From positions 1-64,000 of the forward strand of contig NZ_KE384106.1 of NCBI RefSeq assembly GCF_000423925.1: a stretch of DNA of 64,000 nucleotides, read 5' to 3'. A model generated the notes under the pieces. It made no database searches. It worked only from the letters and a program-made list of their open reading frames with translations, and had not been told where the DNA came from. The translations under genes and the position numbers were made by a program. Below, in pieces: positions 51,968 through 60,264 of the stretch. The number at the start of each line of letters is the position of its first letter. Within the stretch, counting starts at the first letter, position 1. The stretch is from Butyrivibrio sp. VCD2006. GTDB lineage: Bacteria > Bacillota > Clostridia > Lachnospirales > Lachnospiraceae.

Positions 51968-53262
51968 TGCGCATAGTAGAGCTTAATGACAAGACAAAGG
52001 GAGAACTCCTTGAAAAACTTTTAAAAAGAAGTCCCTCTAATTACGGGGAATATGAAAATATTGTCAATGATATAATCGCTAATGTCAGAGAAAATGGTGA
52101 CAAAGCCTTATTTGAATACACTTCCAAGTTTGATCACTTTGATCTTTCTGCTGACACAATTAAAGTAACAAGACAGGAAATAGACGAAGCATATAAGGCC
52201 TTGGATGCGGACTTCATAGAAGTTATTAAAAAGAGTGCTGAGAATATCCGCGTCTTCCATGAAAAGCAAAAGAGAAATACATGGATTGATACAAATGAAG
52301 ACGGATCAATTTTGGGACAGAGAATCATTCCCATTGAGATTTCGGGTGTATATGTTCCCGGCGGAAAGGCAGCTTATCCTTCAAGCGTTCTTATGAATGT
52401 AATACCCGCGAAGGTTGCAGGTGTTGAGAGAATTATAATGTGCACACCTCCTTCCAAGGATGGAAAAGTAAATCCCGGAACACTGGTTGCAGCTGATATT
52501 GCCGGAGTTACTGAGGTTTATAAGGTAGGTGGAGCTCAGGCTGTTGCAGCTATGGCGTTTGGCACAGAATCAGTTCCGAAGGTTGATAAGATAACAGGCC
52601 CCGGCAACATTTTTGTAGCACTTGCTAAGAAAGCATGCTTTGGATATGTATCTATTGATTCAATTGCAGGTCCCTCAGAGATTCTCGTAATTGCTGATGA
52701 GACTGCAAATCCAAGATATGTTGCAGCTGATCTTTTATCTCAGGCAGAGCACGATGAGATGGCAAGTGCTATACTTGTAACAACAAGTAAGGAGCTTGCT
52801 GACAATGTTTCAAAGGAAATCGATGGATTTGTAAAAGAACTCGAAAGAGCAGAAATCATAACAAAATCCCTTGATAACTATGGATATATATTTGTTGCCG
52901 AGAATATGTCTGATGTCATTGACGCCGCAAATGCCATTGCTTCAGAGCATCTTGAAATTATTACAAAAAATCCCTTCGAAGTTATGCCTAAGATTAAGCA
53001 TGCCGGTGCAATTTTCCTCGGCGCTTATTCTTCTGAGCCACTTGGTGATTACTTTGCAGGACCTAATCATATCCTGCCTACTAACCAGACTGCGAGATTC
53101 TTCTCGCCCTTATCAGTGGATGATTTTGTAAAGAAAACAAGTATAATCGCGTATTCTGAAGAAGGACTTAAGAAGGTTCACGAGGATATAGAGCTTTTTG
53201 CAAAGAATGAAGGATTAACAGCTCACGCTAATTCAATAGCTGTTAGATTTGAGGAGGACTGA
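51967..53262 (+). CDS. hisD: Histidinol dehydrogenase
   Basis: This 431-residue zinc enzyme oxidises histidinol to histidine in two NAD+-dependent steps. It has the GGAQAVAAMAFGT and DSIAGPSEILVIAD motifs, DLLSQAEHD, and ASEHLEI, which carry zinc and catalytic His/Glu residues. The length is standard. hisB starts one base after its stop. Confidence 0.96.
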   Translation: MRIVELNDKTKGELLEKLLKRSPSNYGEYENIVNDIIANVRENGDKALFEYTSKFDHFDLSADTIKVTRQEIDEAYKALDADFIEVIKKSAENIRVFHEKQKRNTWIDTNEDGSILGQRIIPIEISGVYVPGGKAAYPSSVLMNVIPAKVAGVERIIMCTPPSKDGKVNPGTLVAADIAGVTEVYKVGGAQAVAAMAFGTESVPKVDKITGPGNIFVALAKKACFGYVSIDSIAGPSEILVIADETANPRYVAADLLSQAEHDEMASAILVTTSKELADNVSKEIDGFVKELERAEIITKSLDNYGYIFVAENMSDVIDAANAIASEHLEIITKNPFEVMPKIKHAGAIFLGAYSSEPLGDYFAGPNHILPTNQTARFFSPLSVDDFVKKTSIIAYSEEGLKKVHEDIELFAKNEGLTAHANSIAVRFEED

Positions 53263-53263
53263 T

Positions 53264-53851
53264 ATGTCTCGAAAAGGTATGGTTCAGAGAAAAACAGGGG
53301 AGACAGACATAACTGTTGAAATCGAGCTCGATGGCTCGGGAAAATCCGACATTAACACAGGAATTGGGTTCTTTGACCACATGCTTTCAGCTTTTGCGAG
53401 GCATGGATTATTTGACCTTACTGTAAAATGTGGCGGAGATACCTATGTTGACGGACATCACAGTGTCGAGGATACAGGAATAGTACTTGGTCAGGCTATC
53501 GCTCAGGCACTTTCTGAAAAGAAGGGTATCAAAAGATATGGAAGTTCCATTCTTCCCATGGACGAAACCCTTGTAATGGCAGCCATTGATCTTTGCGGAA
53601 GACCGTATTTTGTTATGGATGCTGAGTTTTTAGCACCAATGATCGGTGAGTTTGACACTCAGCTTGTAAGAGAGTTTTTCTATGCCTTATCCTATGGAGC
53701 AATGATGAATCTTCACCTCAGAGTTATCACTGGTGTGAACGATCACCACAAGGTTGAAGCTTTATTCAAGGCATTCGCCAAGGCTCTTGATGAAGCTACA
53801 ATGATAGATGAGAGAATTACTGGTGTACTAAGCACCAAAGGAAGTCTTTAA
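53264..53851 (+). CDS. hisB: Imidazoleglycerol-phosphate dehydratase
   Basis: This 195-residue monofunctional enzyme dehydrates imidazole glycerol phosphate. Metal-binding segments: FFDHMLSAFARHG, DGHHSVEDTGI and NDHHKVEALFKAF. It lacks the phosphatase domain of the enterobacterial HisB. The ATG at 53264 follows GAGGAGG. An in-frame ATG at 53249 lies inside hisD and before that site. Confidence 0.95.
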   Translation: MSRKGMVQRKTGETDITVEIELDGSGKSDINTGIGFFDHMLSAFARHGLFDLTVKCGGDTYVDGHHSVEDTGIVLGQAIAQALSEKKGIKRYGSSILPMDETLVMAAIDLCGRPYFVMDAEFLAPMIGEFDTQLVREFFYALSYGAMMNLHLRVITGVNDHHKVEALFKAFAKALDEATMIDERITGVLSTKGSL

Positions 53852-53869
53852 TAAACCGGGAGAATATTT

Positions 53870-55147
53870 ATGCTTAAAAAATTTGTGCCCTGCATTTACC
53901 TTTTGAAAGGTAATGCAGTAACTTCATTAGAAAATGCTGATGTCATTTCAGATTCACCAGTGGCTCTTGCTGAAAAATATGATGATGACGACTGTGATGC
54001 ACTCATAATCTTTGATATGTCAGAAGGAGATGCTGAGCATGAAGAGTCTCTCGATATCATAAAAGAGATTTGCAGCATGGTTTCCTGTGATGTATACGGC
54101 GCAGGAAATGTAAAGAGAATGGAGGATATCAAAAAGCTCCTTTATGCTGGTTGCAAGAAAGCTTGCCTCAATTTCTCGAAGCAGGGTAATATCGATATTT
54201 TGCAGGAGGTTTCTGAAAAATTCGGTAAGGATAAGATTTGCATTTGTTACACTGAAACAGATAAGATTTCAGCATATGATGATCAGATAAGAAAATATGC
54301 CGACGAGCTTATTCTTCTTAACAGCTCCGAGATAAAGAAAACTTTTGAAATTGACCTGCCTACAATTCTCTGTGTGCCTGATCTTTCACTTGATAAGATG
54401 ATAAGACTACTGTCTGAGAGCTGTGTCAGCGGATTGTCAGGAAGAGCCATCAATGCAAATTCCGCAGAGATTCGGAATATGAAGAATATCTGTGCTGAGA
54501 ATGATCTTGCAGTTAATCGCATTGTACCTAATTTTACCTGGGAAGACTTTAAGAAAAACTCAGATGGAATGGTCCCGGTTGTTGTTCAGGACTATAGAAC
54601 AGATGCTGTTTTAATGGTTGCTTACTTCAATGAGGAATCCTATAAGAAAACTCTTGAGTGCGGCAAAATGACATATTTTAGCAGAAGCAGAAACGAACTG
54701 TGGTTAAAGGGCGAGACCAGTGGTCATTTCCAATATGTAAAAAAGCTTACTGCGGATTGTGATATGGATACCATACTTGCAAAGGTTAAGCAGGTAGGTG
54801 TTGCATGCCACACCGGAAGCTATTCATGCTTCTTTAATGAAATCACTGGCAAAAAATATGCAGAAAAGAATCCTCAGAAGGTTCTTGATAGTGTATTTGC
54901 TGTAATAAATGACAGAAAGACCAATCCCAGAGAAGGCTCCTACACTAATTACCTGTTTGAAAAAGGCCTTGATAAGATCCTTAAAAAGGTCGGTGAAGAG
55001 AGCACAGAGATGGTTATCGCTGCAAAAAATAAAAATTCAAATGAACTCATTTACGAAATGGCCGATTTCCTGTATCATATGATGGTACTAATGGCAGAAA
55101 AAGATATTACCTGGGAAGAGATAACAGACGAACTTGCCAGAAGATAA
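53870..55147 (+). CDS. hisIE: HisIE with an N-terminal degenerate HisF/HisA-like barrel
   Basis: This 425-residue protein joins three parts. Residues about 220-330 are HisI (phosphoribosyl-AMP cyclohydrolase) with DCDMD and CHTGSYSC. About 335-425 are HisE (phosphoribosyl-ATP pyrophosphatase) with [14 protein letters not shown]. The first 214 residues track a HisF barrel: [14 protein letters not shown], then DALIIFDMS, then [27 protein letters not shown]. The catalytic Asp in the HisF CLD motif is Tyr here, and the second catalytic Asp strand is CICYTET, so the barrel should be inactive. It may be structural or bind a ligand. No hisA or hisF is in the window. Confidence 0.9.
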   Translation: MLKKFVPCIYLLKGNAVTSLENADVISDSPVALAEKYDDDDCDALIIFDMSEGDAEHEESLDIIKEICSMVSCDVYGAGNVKRMEDIKKLLYAGCKKACLNFSKQGNIDILQEVSEKFGKDKICICYTETDKISAYDDQIRKYADELILLNSSEIKKTFEIDLPTILCVPDLSLDKMIRLLSESCVSGLSGRAINANSAEIRNMKNICAENDLAVNRIVPNFTWEDFKKNSDGMVPVVVQDYRTDAVLMVAYFNEESYKKTLECGKMTYFSRSRNELWLKGETSGHFQYVKKLTADCDMDTILAKVKQVGVACHTGSYSCFFNEITGKKYAEKNPQKVLDSVFAVINDRKTNPREGSYTNYLFEKGLDKILKKVGEESTEMVIAAKNKNSNELIYEMADFLYHMMVLMAEKDITWEEITDELARR

Positions 55148-55190
55148 ATCGCTGCAATAATATCTTTTATGTATATTTTTGAGGTGTAAT

Positions 55191-57071
55191 TTGAACGAGA
55201 AATTAGCTTTATCAGATGAAATCCTTCTTAGCATTAGTAAACCTGAGCGCTATATTGGCGGAGAGGTTAACAGTGCTGTGAAGGATTTATCTAACATTAA
55301 AATCAGATTTGCATTCTGTTTTCCGGATGTTTACGAGATAGGTATGTCTCATCTGGGAATTCAGATTCTGTATGGTCTATTCAATGAATATGATGACGTA
55401 TGGTGCGAGCGGGTATTTTCTCCCTGGTCCGATATGGACAGCGTAATGAGAGAGAATAACATCCCGCTTTTTGCTTTGGAATCACAAGATCCTATTAAGA
55501 ATTTCGATTTTCTTGGATTCACTCTGCAATATGAGATGTGCTATACAAACATCTTACAGGTTCTTGATCTTTCAGGAGTGCCTATCTATACCAAGGACAG
55601 AACCTGGGATGATCCGATTGTGATTGGTGGTGGCCCCTGTTCCTATAACCCTGAACCAATAGCAGATTTCTTTGATCTTTTCTATATTGGTGAGGGTGAG
55701 ACCAAATACCGCGAGCTCTTTGATCTTTATGAAAAGAGCAAGGAAGAGGGCATTTCAAGAGAAGAGTTTTTATATAGATGCTCTCAGATAGACGGCATTT
55801 ACGTTCCCTCTCTCTATGAGATCAGCTATAAGGAAGACGGAACCATAGAATCAATTACAACTCTAAGGGAGAATGTTCCGGCAGTAGTTAAGAAGGAACT
55901 CTGCCTTGATCTTACAAATGCCTATTATCCCATGAAGCCTGTTATGCCTTTCATAAGAGTTACTCAGGACAGAGTAGTTATGGAAGTAATGAGAGGCTGT
56001 ATCAGAGGCTGCAGATTCTGTCAGGCAGGTCAATTGTACAGACCTCTTCGTGAGAGAGACGTTAAGACATTAAAGGAATATGCAATAACATTACTGAAAA
56101 ATACTGGGTATGAAGAAATCTCTTTAAGCTCTCTTAGTACCAGTGACTACACAGGCCTTAATGAGCTTTTGGAATTTCTTATAGATTACTGTAATGAGCA
56201 CAAGGTTAATATATCTTTACCCTCACTTAGAATTGATGCATTTTCCCTGGACGTAATGAGTAAGGTTCAGGATGTTAAGAAGTCATCACTTACCTTTGCG
56301 CCCGAGGCCGGCTCTCAGAGAATGAGAAATGTTATAAATAAAGGTCTTACCGAGGAAGATATTTTGAGAGGCGCTCACGAAGCATTTCTTGGAGGATGGA
56401 ACAAGGTTAAGCTTTATTTCATGCTTGGACTTCCGGGTGAAACCACCGAGGACATTGAAGGCATCGGTGATATAGCCAACAAAATTGCAGTTGAGTATTT
56501 TGAGACAGTTCCGAAGGAAAAGAGGAACGGCAGAACCATAGAGATTACTGCAAGTACATCATTCTTTGTTCCCAAGCCCTTCACACCTTTCCAGTGGGCA
56601 TCAATGAATACTAAGGAAGAATTTCTTGATAAAGCCAGCATCACAAGAAAAGGAATCATGTCTCAGCTTAATCAGAAGCACATTAAATACAACTGGCATG
56701 AAGCAGACGCAAGTATGCTTGAAGGAATCCTTGCTAGAGGCGATAGAAAGCTTTCAACTGTTATTTACAATGTATATAAACGCGGATGCATCTTTGATGC
56801 CTGGAGTGAACACTTCAAAAATGATATCTGGCTTGAGGAGCTTGAAAAGGCCGGACTTGATCCTATGTTTTATGTAAAACGCGAGAGAACTAAGGACGAA
56901 ATCCTTCCCTGGGATATGCTTGATTGCGGTGTTTCCAAGGAATTCCTGTGGCGTGAATGGGAGACCTCCAAGCAGGCAAAGGTTTCACCTAACTGCAGAC
57001 AGTCCTGCATGGGCTGCGGCGGTGCAAATTATGGTGTTGGAATCTGTTTCCAGCCTAAGACAGGTGTGTAA
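55191..57071 (+). CDS. B12-binding-like radical SAM protein (TIGR03960 type)
   Basis: This 626-residue protein has an N-terminal Rossmann-type B12-binding-like domain (about 30-200) and a radical SAM barrel with CIRGCRFC (CxxxCxxC, about 265-272). A C-terminal region ends in CRQSCMGCGG. In the family it is almost always beside a DUF2344/TIGR03936 gene, often with RNase G and rplU. That order is kept here. The substrate is unknown; a role in RNA or ribosome maturation has been guessed. The TTG at 55191 follows GAGGTG by 4 nt. No ATG fits. Confidence 0.87.
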   Translation: MNEKLALSDEILLSISKPERYIGGEVNSAVKDLSNIKIRFAFCFPDVYEIGMSHLGIQILYGLFNEYDDVWCERVFSPWSDMDSVMRENNIPLFALESQDPIKNFDFLGFTLQYEMCYTNILQVLDLSGVPIYTKDRTWDDPIVIGGGPCSYNPEPIADFFDLFYIGEGETKYRELFDLYEKSKEEGISREEFLYRCSQIDGIYVPSLYEISYKEDGTIESITTLRENVPAVVKKELCLDLTNAYYPMKPVMPFIRVTQDRVVMEVMRGCIRGCRFCQAGQLYRPLRERDVKTLKEYAITLLKNTGYEEISLSSLSTSDYTGLNELLEFLIDYCNEHKVNISLPSLRIDAFSLDVMSKVQDVKKSSLTFAPEAGSQRMRNVINKGLTEEDILRGAHEAFLGGWNKVKLYFMLGLPGETTEDIEGIGDIANKIAVEYFETVPKEKRNGRTIEITASTSFFVPKPFTPFQWASMNTKEEFLDKASITRKGIMSQLNQKHIKYNWHEADASMLEGILARGDRKLSTVIYNVYKRGCIFDAWSEHFKNDIWLEELEKAGLDPMFYVKRERTKDEILPWDMLDCGVSKEFLWREWETSKQAKVSPNCRQSCMGCGGANYGVGICFQPKTGV

Positions 57072-57080
57072 TATATTTTT

Positions 57081-57297
57081 ATGAGTAAAAGACAATCTTC
57101 TTAGTCTTTGAGAAGACAGTATGAGTTAAAGAAAAACTTCTTAATCTTTGAGAAGACAGTACGAGTTAAAGAAAAACTTCTTAATCTATGAGAAGGAAGT
57201 ATGAGTTAAAGAAAAACTTCTTAATCTTTGAGAAGACAGTACGAGTTAAAGAAAAACTTCTTAATCTTTGAGAAGGTAGTATGAGTTAAAGAAATAT
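57081..57297 (+). repeat. Five 40-bp tandem repeats plus partial sixth
   Basis: Units begin at 57081, 57121, 57161, 57201 and 57241, each 40 bp, and a partial copy begins at 57281. The unit reads ATGAGTTAAAGAAAAACTTC then TTAATCTTTGAGAAGACAGT. Each holds a small inverted repeat CTTCT...AGAAG. The first unit is the most divergent. Units alternate between ATGAG and ACGAG starts. They run directly from the radical SAM gene into dispersed-repeat copy 5. There are no spacers, so this is not CRISPR. Confidence 0.9.
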
Positions 57298-57344
57298 GCC
57301 TTCTCCCTTTTAGGGAGAAGGTGGCACGAAGTGCCGGATGAGGG
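57298..57344 (+). repeat. Dispersed two-hairpin repeat, copy 5 (forward)
   Basis: First hairpin GCCTTCTCCC/GGGAGAAGG, second hairpin GGCAC-GAA-GTGCC, then GGATGAGGG, which ends 5 nt before the next ATG and acts as its ribosome site. Confidence 0.87.
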
Positions 57345-57349
57345 TATAA

Positions 57350-58105
57350 ATGAAAAAATTACGCTTAAAATTCAGTAAGCACGGTCCCATCCGCTTCCTT
57401 GGCCATCTCGATGTGATGAGATATGTCCAGAAAGCAATTAGACGCGCTGAAATAGATATAAAATATAGTGAGGGCTACAGTCCTCATCAGATTCTTTCCT
57501 TTGCTCAGCCCCTTAGTGTAGGTTCAACTACTGACGGCGACTACATGGATATGACAGTTCTTAGCTGTGATAGCATTCAGTCAGTAATGGACGCATTAAA
57601 CGGCGCAATGAATGAAGGAATAGAAATACTTGCTATTACTGAACTCCCTGAAAAGTGCGAGAATGCGATGACAAGTGTGTCTGCAGCTGAATATGTTATT
57701 TCCTTCAGAGAAGGCAAGGAGCCTAAGTTTGATCTATCAGAAACATTTAGCAGATTTATGGCTCAGGCTGAGATCCCTGCAGTTAAAAAGACAAAAAACG
57801 GCGAAAAAACCATTGATATAAAGCCTTTGATTTATAATTATGAGATTCTCGACGGAAACAAGATACATGTTTTATTATCTGCAGGAAGCAGTAGTAACCT
57901 GAAGGCTGCGCTATTAACTGAGAGTCTTTTTGCTTTTGCAGGCGAAGAAATGAAAGAGTTCGCAGCCAAGTTCAACAGACTTGAAACATATCTTTCAGGC
58001 GATGATGATAAAGGACATTATGTTCAACCAATGATTCCTGAAAAAATGTCTGAGGTTTCTTTCGCTTCTGCAGATGGAGTCTCACAGGGTAAGATATATG
58101 TCTGA
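57350..58105 (+). CDS. DUF2344 / TIGR03936 radical SAM-linked protein
   Basis: This 251-residue soluble protein has the family opening LRLKFSKHGPIRFLGHLDVMR and the conserved YSEGYSPHQILSFAQPLSVG (about 40-59). It is the usual neighbour of the B12-type radical SAM gene upstream, and in some genomes the two are fused, so they should work together on one unknown substrate. The only ribosome-site-like sequence is GATGAGGG, from the dispersed repeat. It overlaps the next gene by 8 nt. Confidence 0.87.
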   Translation: MKKLRLKFSKHGPIRFLGHLDVMRYVQKAIRRAEIDIKYSEGYSPHQILSFAQPLSVGSTTDGDYMDMTVLSCDSIQSVMDALNGAMNEGIEILAITELPEKCENAMTSVSAAEYVISFREGKEPKFDLSETFSRFMAQAEIPAVKKTKNGEKTIDIKPLIYNYEILDGNKIHVLLSAGSSSNLKAALLTESLFAFAGEEMKEFAAKFNRLETYLSGDDDKGHYVQPMIPEKMSEVSFASADGVSQGKIYV

Positions 58106-59105
58106 GATTATTATCACCAGATGGCATGAACATCTTTCACTGATTGGGCTCATTGATAACAAGGTCGAGGTGCTTGATATACTTGATTCTGTCGACAGAA
58201 CAGGAAATATTTATGTTGGCAGAGTTGATAATCTCGTATCTAATCTGAATGCCGCTTTTGTCCGGTTTGATGTGAACAGTGGAAAACACGGTATCGGATT
58301 TTTGCCTTTAAAGTCCTTGCCGCCTGAATATGTACTTAACAGGCAGATTACATCTTCTTCGGAATTAAGACCCGGAGATATAGTTCTTGTTCAGCTTAAA
58401 GTTGAAGAACAGAAGATGAAGCAGGCAAGACTTTCAGGAAAAATCGATTTAAAGGATGTTCCATTTAGCGGTGATTTGGATGATTTATTAAGGATTGCCA
58501 AAACACGCAGCGAACATCAGCTTATATGCGGGACTGACTGTAGCATATCTGAGAGTGTAAAGTCAGCAATAGAAATAGTTGGCGATATAGCCTCTGTTAC
58601 AACTGATGTGAATGACGTATATGATGAGCTCATGGGGAATGGAATAGACTGTACACTTTATAATGAAGAAGAAAAAAGAATACCTCTTCAAATATTCTAC
58701 AGTCTAACCTCCAAGACAGATGACCTCTTTAAAAAGAAGGTATGGCTTGATTCGGGTGCATTCCTGATAATTGAGCAGACTGAAACGCTTAATCTTATTG
58801 ATGTAAATTCAGGTAAAGCCATAAAGAAATCAGATGAGTTTTTTCTTAAGCTTAATAAAGAAGCGGCACTTGAAGCTTACAGACAGATAAGACTCAGGAA
58901 TCTTTCCGGAATGATTCTTATCGATTTTGTTTCAATGAAGAAAAAAGAAAAGAACGAAGAGCTGATTCAATATATTAAAGAAATCATCGCCTCTGATCCG
59001 ATGAATTTATCTTATATAGACCTTACAGGACTTGGGATCATGGAGTTTACAAGACAAAAAAGTAAAAAATCTCTGAGGGAAACTATTGACATTAAAAATA
59101 TGTGA
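58098..59105 (+). CDS. Ribonuclease E/G family protein lacking the Zn-link
   Basis: This 335-residue protein has the S1-like RNA-binding domain inserted near the N-terminus (GNIYVGRVDNLVSNLNAAFVRF) and the RNase H- and DNase I-like catalytic part. The metal Asp residues lie in LIDVNSGK and ILIDFVSM. It ends at EFTRQKSKKSLRETIDIKNM, just where RNase G normally continues into the CPxC zinc-link that ties dimers. That motif is absent. The ATG at 58098 is inside the DUF2344 gene. The farther in-frame ATG at 58074 has no site. Role: mRNA or rRNA processing. Confidence 0.83.
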   Translation: MSEIIITRWHEHLSLIGLIDNKVEVLDILDSVDRTGNIYVGRVDNLVSNLNAAFVRFDVNSGKHGIGFLPLKSLPPEYVLNRQITSSSELRPGDIVLVQLKVEEQKMKQARLSGKIDLKDVPFSGDLDDLLRIAKTRSEHQLICGTDCSISESVKSAIEIVGDIASVTTDVNDVYDELMGNGIDCTLYNEEEKRIPLQIFYSLTSKTDDLFKKKVWLDSGAFLIIEQTETLNLIDVNSGKAIKKSDEFFLKLNKEAALEAYRQIRLRNLSGMILIDFVSMKKKEKNEELIQYIKEIIASDPMNLSYIDLTGLGIMEFTRQKSKKSLRETIDIKNM

Positions 59106-59114
59106 TGTTATTAT
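59086..59114 (+). promoter_or_regulatory. Promoter of rplU inside the RNase G gene end
   Basis: Perfect TTGACA (59086-59091) and TATTAT (59109-59114), spacer 17 nt. The -35 lies in the last codons of the RNase G-like gene. Confidence 0.75.
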
Positions 59115-59118
59115 TTTA

Positions 59119-59190
59119 GAGTATGCCGCTTAACGAGGTTGAAGAGGATTGATAAATCCCACCATAGTTAGCGAGATTTGGAAAAAGGAG
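59119..59190 (+). promoter_or_regulatory. Probable L21 ribosomal-protein leader RNA
   Basis: This segment begins about where transcription from the promoter just upstream should start, and ends before the rplU ribosome site. A closing pairing GCTTAAC (about 59128-59134) with GTTAGC (about 59167-59172), and an inner GAGGATT...AATCCC pairing, resemble the L21 leader known upstream of rplU in Firmicutes. Identity is from memory of that motif, not a covariance search. Confidence 0.5.
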
Positions 59191-59197
59191 GTGCCTT

Positions 59198-59506
59198 ATG
59201 TACGCAATTATAGTTACTGGTGGTAAGCAGTACAAGGTTTCCGAGGGCGACGTTATTCGTGTTGAGAAGCTTGACGTAGAAGCCGGAAAAGAAGTTACAT
59301 TTGATAATGTTATTGCTGTAAGTGATGACAAGACTCTTAAGGTTGCTGGCGATGTAGCAGGTGCTAAAGTTAGCGCAACTGTTATGGAACAGGGCAAGGG
59401 CAAGAAGGTTATCGTTTACAAGTACAAGAGTAAGACCGGTTATCACAAGAAGAACGGTCACAGACAGTGCTTCACAAGTGTAAAGATTGATAAGATTTCT
59501 CTTTAA
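59198..59506 (+). CDS. rplU: 50S ribosomal protein L21
   Basis: This 102-residue large-subunit protein opens MYAIIVTGGKQYKVSEGDVI and ends with the GYHKKNGHRQ...TSVKID segment typical of L21. AAGGAGGTG precedes the ATG. It heads the rplU-prp-rpmA set found across Firmicutes, with its own promoter and a structured leader. Confidence 0.97.
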   Translation: MYAIIVTGGKQYKVSEGDVIRVEKLDVEAGKEVTFDNVIAVSDDKTLKVAGDVAGAKVSATVMEQGKGKKVIVYKYKSKTGYHKKNGHRQCFTSVKIDKISL

Positions 59507-59532
59507 TCTTGTGTAAAAGAGTGTTTGCAGAT

Positions 59533-59862
59533 ATGACAAATATCATTATTCGTAAGAATTCGGATGGCGAGTACATGGGTTTCAGACTAGAGGGACACGC
59601 AGGTTCCGGTGAATATGGCAAAGATATTGTATGTGCAGCTATTTCAATGCTCACTATTAATACGGTCAATTCTCTTGAGAAATTTACAGATGATATTTTT
59701 GCCTGTGATGCTGATCCTGAAAGGGGTTATATCGAAGTGACATCAGAGAATGGTTTTTCTGATGCTGGTGATTTATTGCTAAAATCCTTCGAACTAGGAA
59801 TTACAGGTGTCTACAAACAGTATGGTAATGAGTTTTTGAACATTAAATTCGAGGAGGTGTAA
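59533..59862 (+). CDS. prp: Ribosomal-processing cysteine protease Prp
   Basis: This 109-residue protease cuts the N-terminal extension off ribosomal protein L27. Catalytic His22 (EGHAGSGEYG) and Cys34 (DIVCAAIS) are at the same positions as known for S. aureus Prp. It lies between rplU and rpmA, and the L27 encoded next carries the matching cleavage site. The ATG at 59533 gives the family's normal N-terminus. Its ribosome site is weak. Confidence 0.95.
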   Translation: MTNIIIRKNSDGEYMGFRLEGHAGSGEYGKDIVCAAISMLTINTVNSLEKFTDDIFACDADPERGYIEVTSENGFSDAGDLLLKSFELGITGVYKQYGNEFLNIKFEEV

Positions 59863-59865
59863 GTC

Positions 59866-60150
59866 ATGTTGAATATGGACCTTCAATTTTTTGCTCATAA
59901 GAAGGGAGTCGGATCCACAAAGAATGGTCGTGATTCCGAGTCAAAGCGTCTTGGAGCAAAGAGAGCTGACGGACAATTCGTAAAGGCTGGAAATATTTTA
60001 TACAGACAGCGCGGCACACATATTCATCCCGGTGTTAACGTAGGTATCGGTAAGGATGATACTCTGTTCGCACTTATCGATGGTGTGCTTCGTTTCGAGC
60101 GCAAAGGCCGCGATAAGAAGCAGGCTAGCGTTTACGCTGTAGAGAAGTAA
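59866..60150 (+). CDS. rpmA: 50S ribosomal protein L27 with cleavable extension
   Basis: This 94-residue protein begins [17 protein letters not shown]. The segment before AHKKG is the Prp-cleaved extension known in Firmicutes. Cutting after LQFF exposes the N-terminus that reaches the peptidyl transferase centre. The rest ([21 protein letters not shown]) is typical L27. GAGGAGGTG precedes the ATG, and a strong terminator follows. Confidence 0.97.
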   Translation: MLNMDLQFFAHKKGVGSTKNGRDSESKRLGAKRADGQFVKAGNILYRQRGTHIHPGVNVGIGKDDTLFALIDGVLRFERKGRDKKQASVYAVEK

Positions 60151-60168
60151 TCAGTATCGTTTTGCATT

Positions 60169-60204
60169 GAGCTCCAAACATTTTATTGTTTGGAGCTCTT
60201 TTTG
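60169..60204 (+). terminator. Terminator after rpmA
   Basis: Twelve-bp stem GAGCTCCAAACA / TGTTTGGAGCTC, loop TTTTAT, then TTTTTG. Confidence 0.9.
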
Positions 60205-60264
60205 ACTATAACCCTTAGCAAGGTTTGGACCTGCTGAAGGTTATCATTAATCTAGGAGAAAGAG

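Noticed and set aside
57081-57297. CRISPR array
   Set aside because: The 40-bp units are directly adjacent with no unique spacers, and no cas genes are near.
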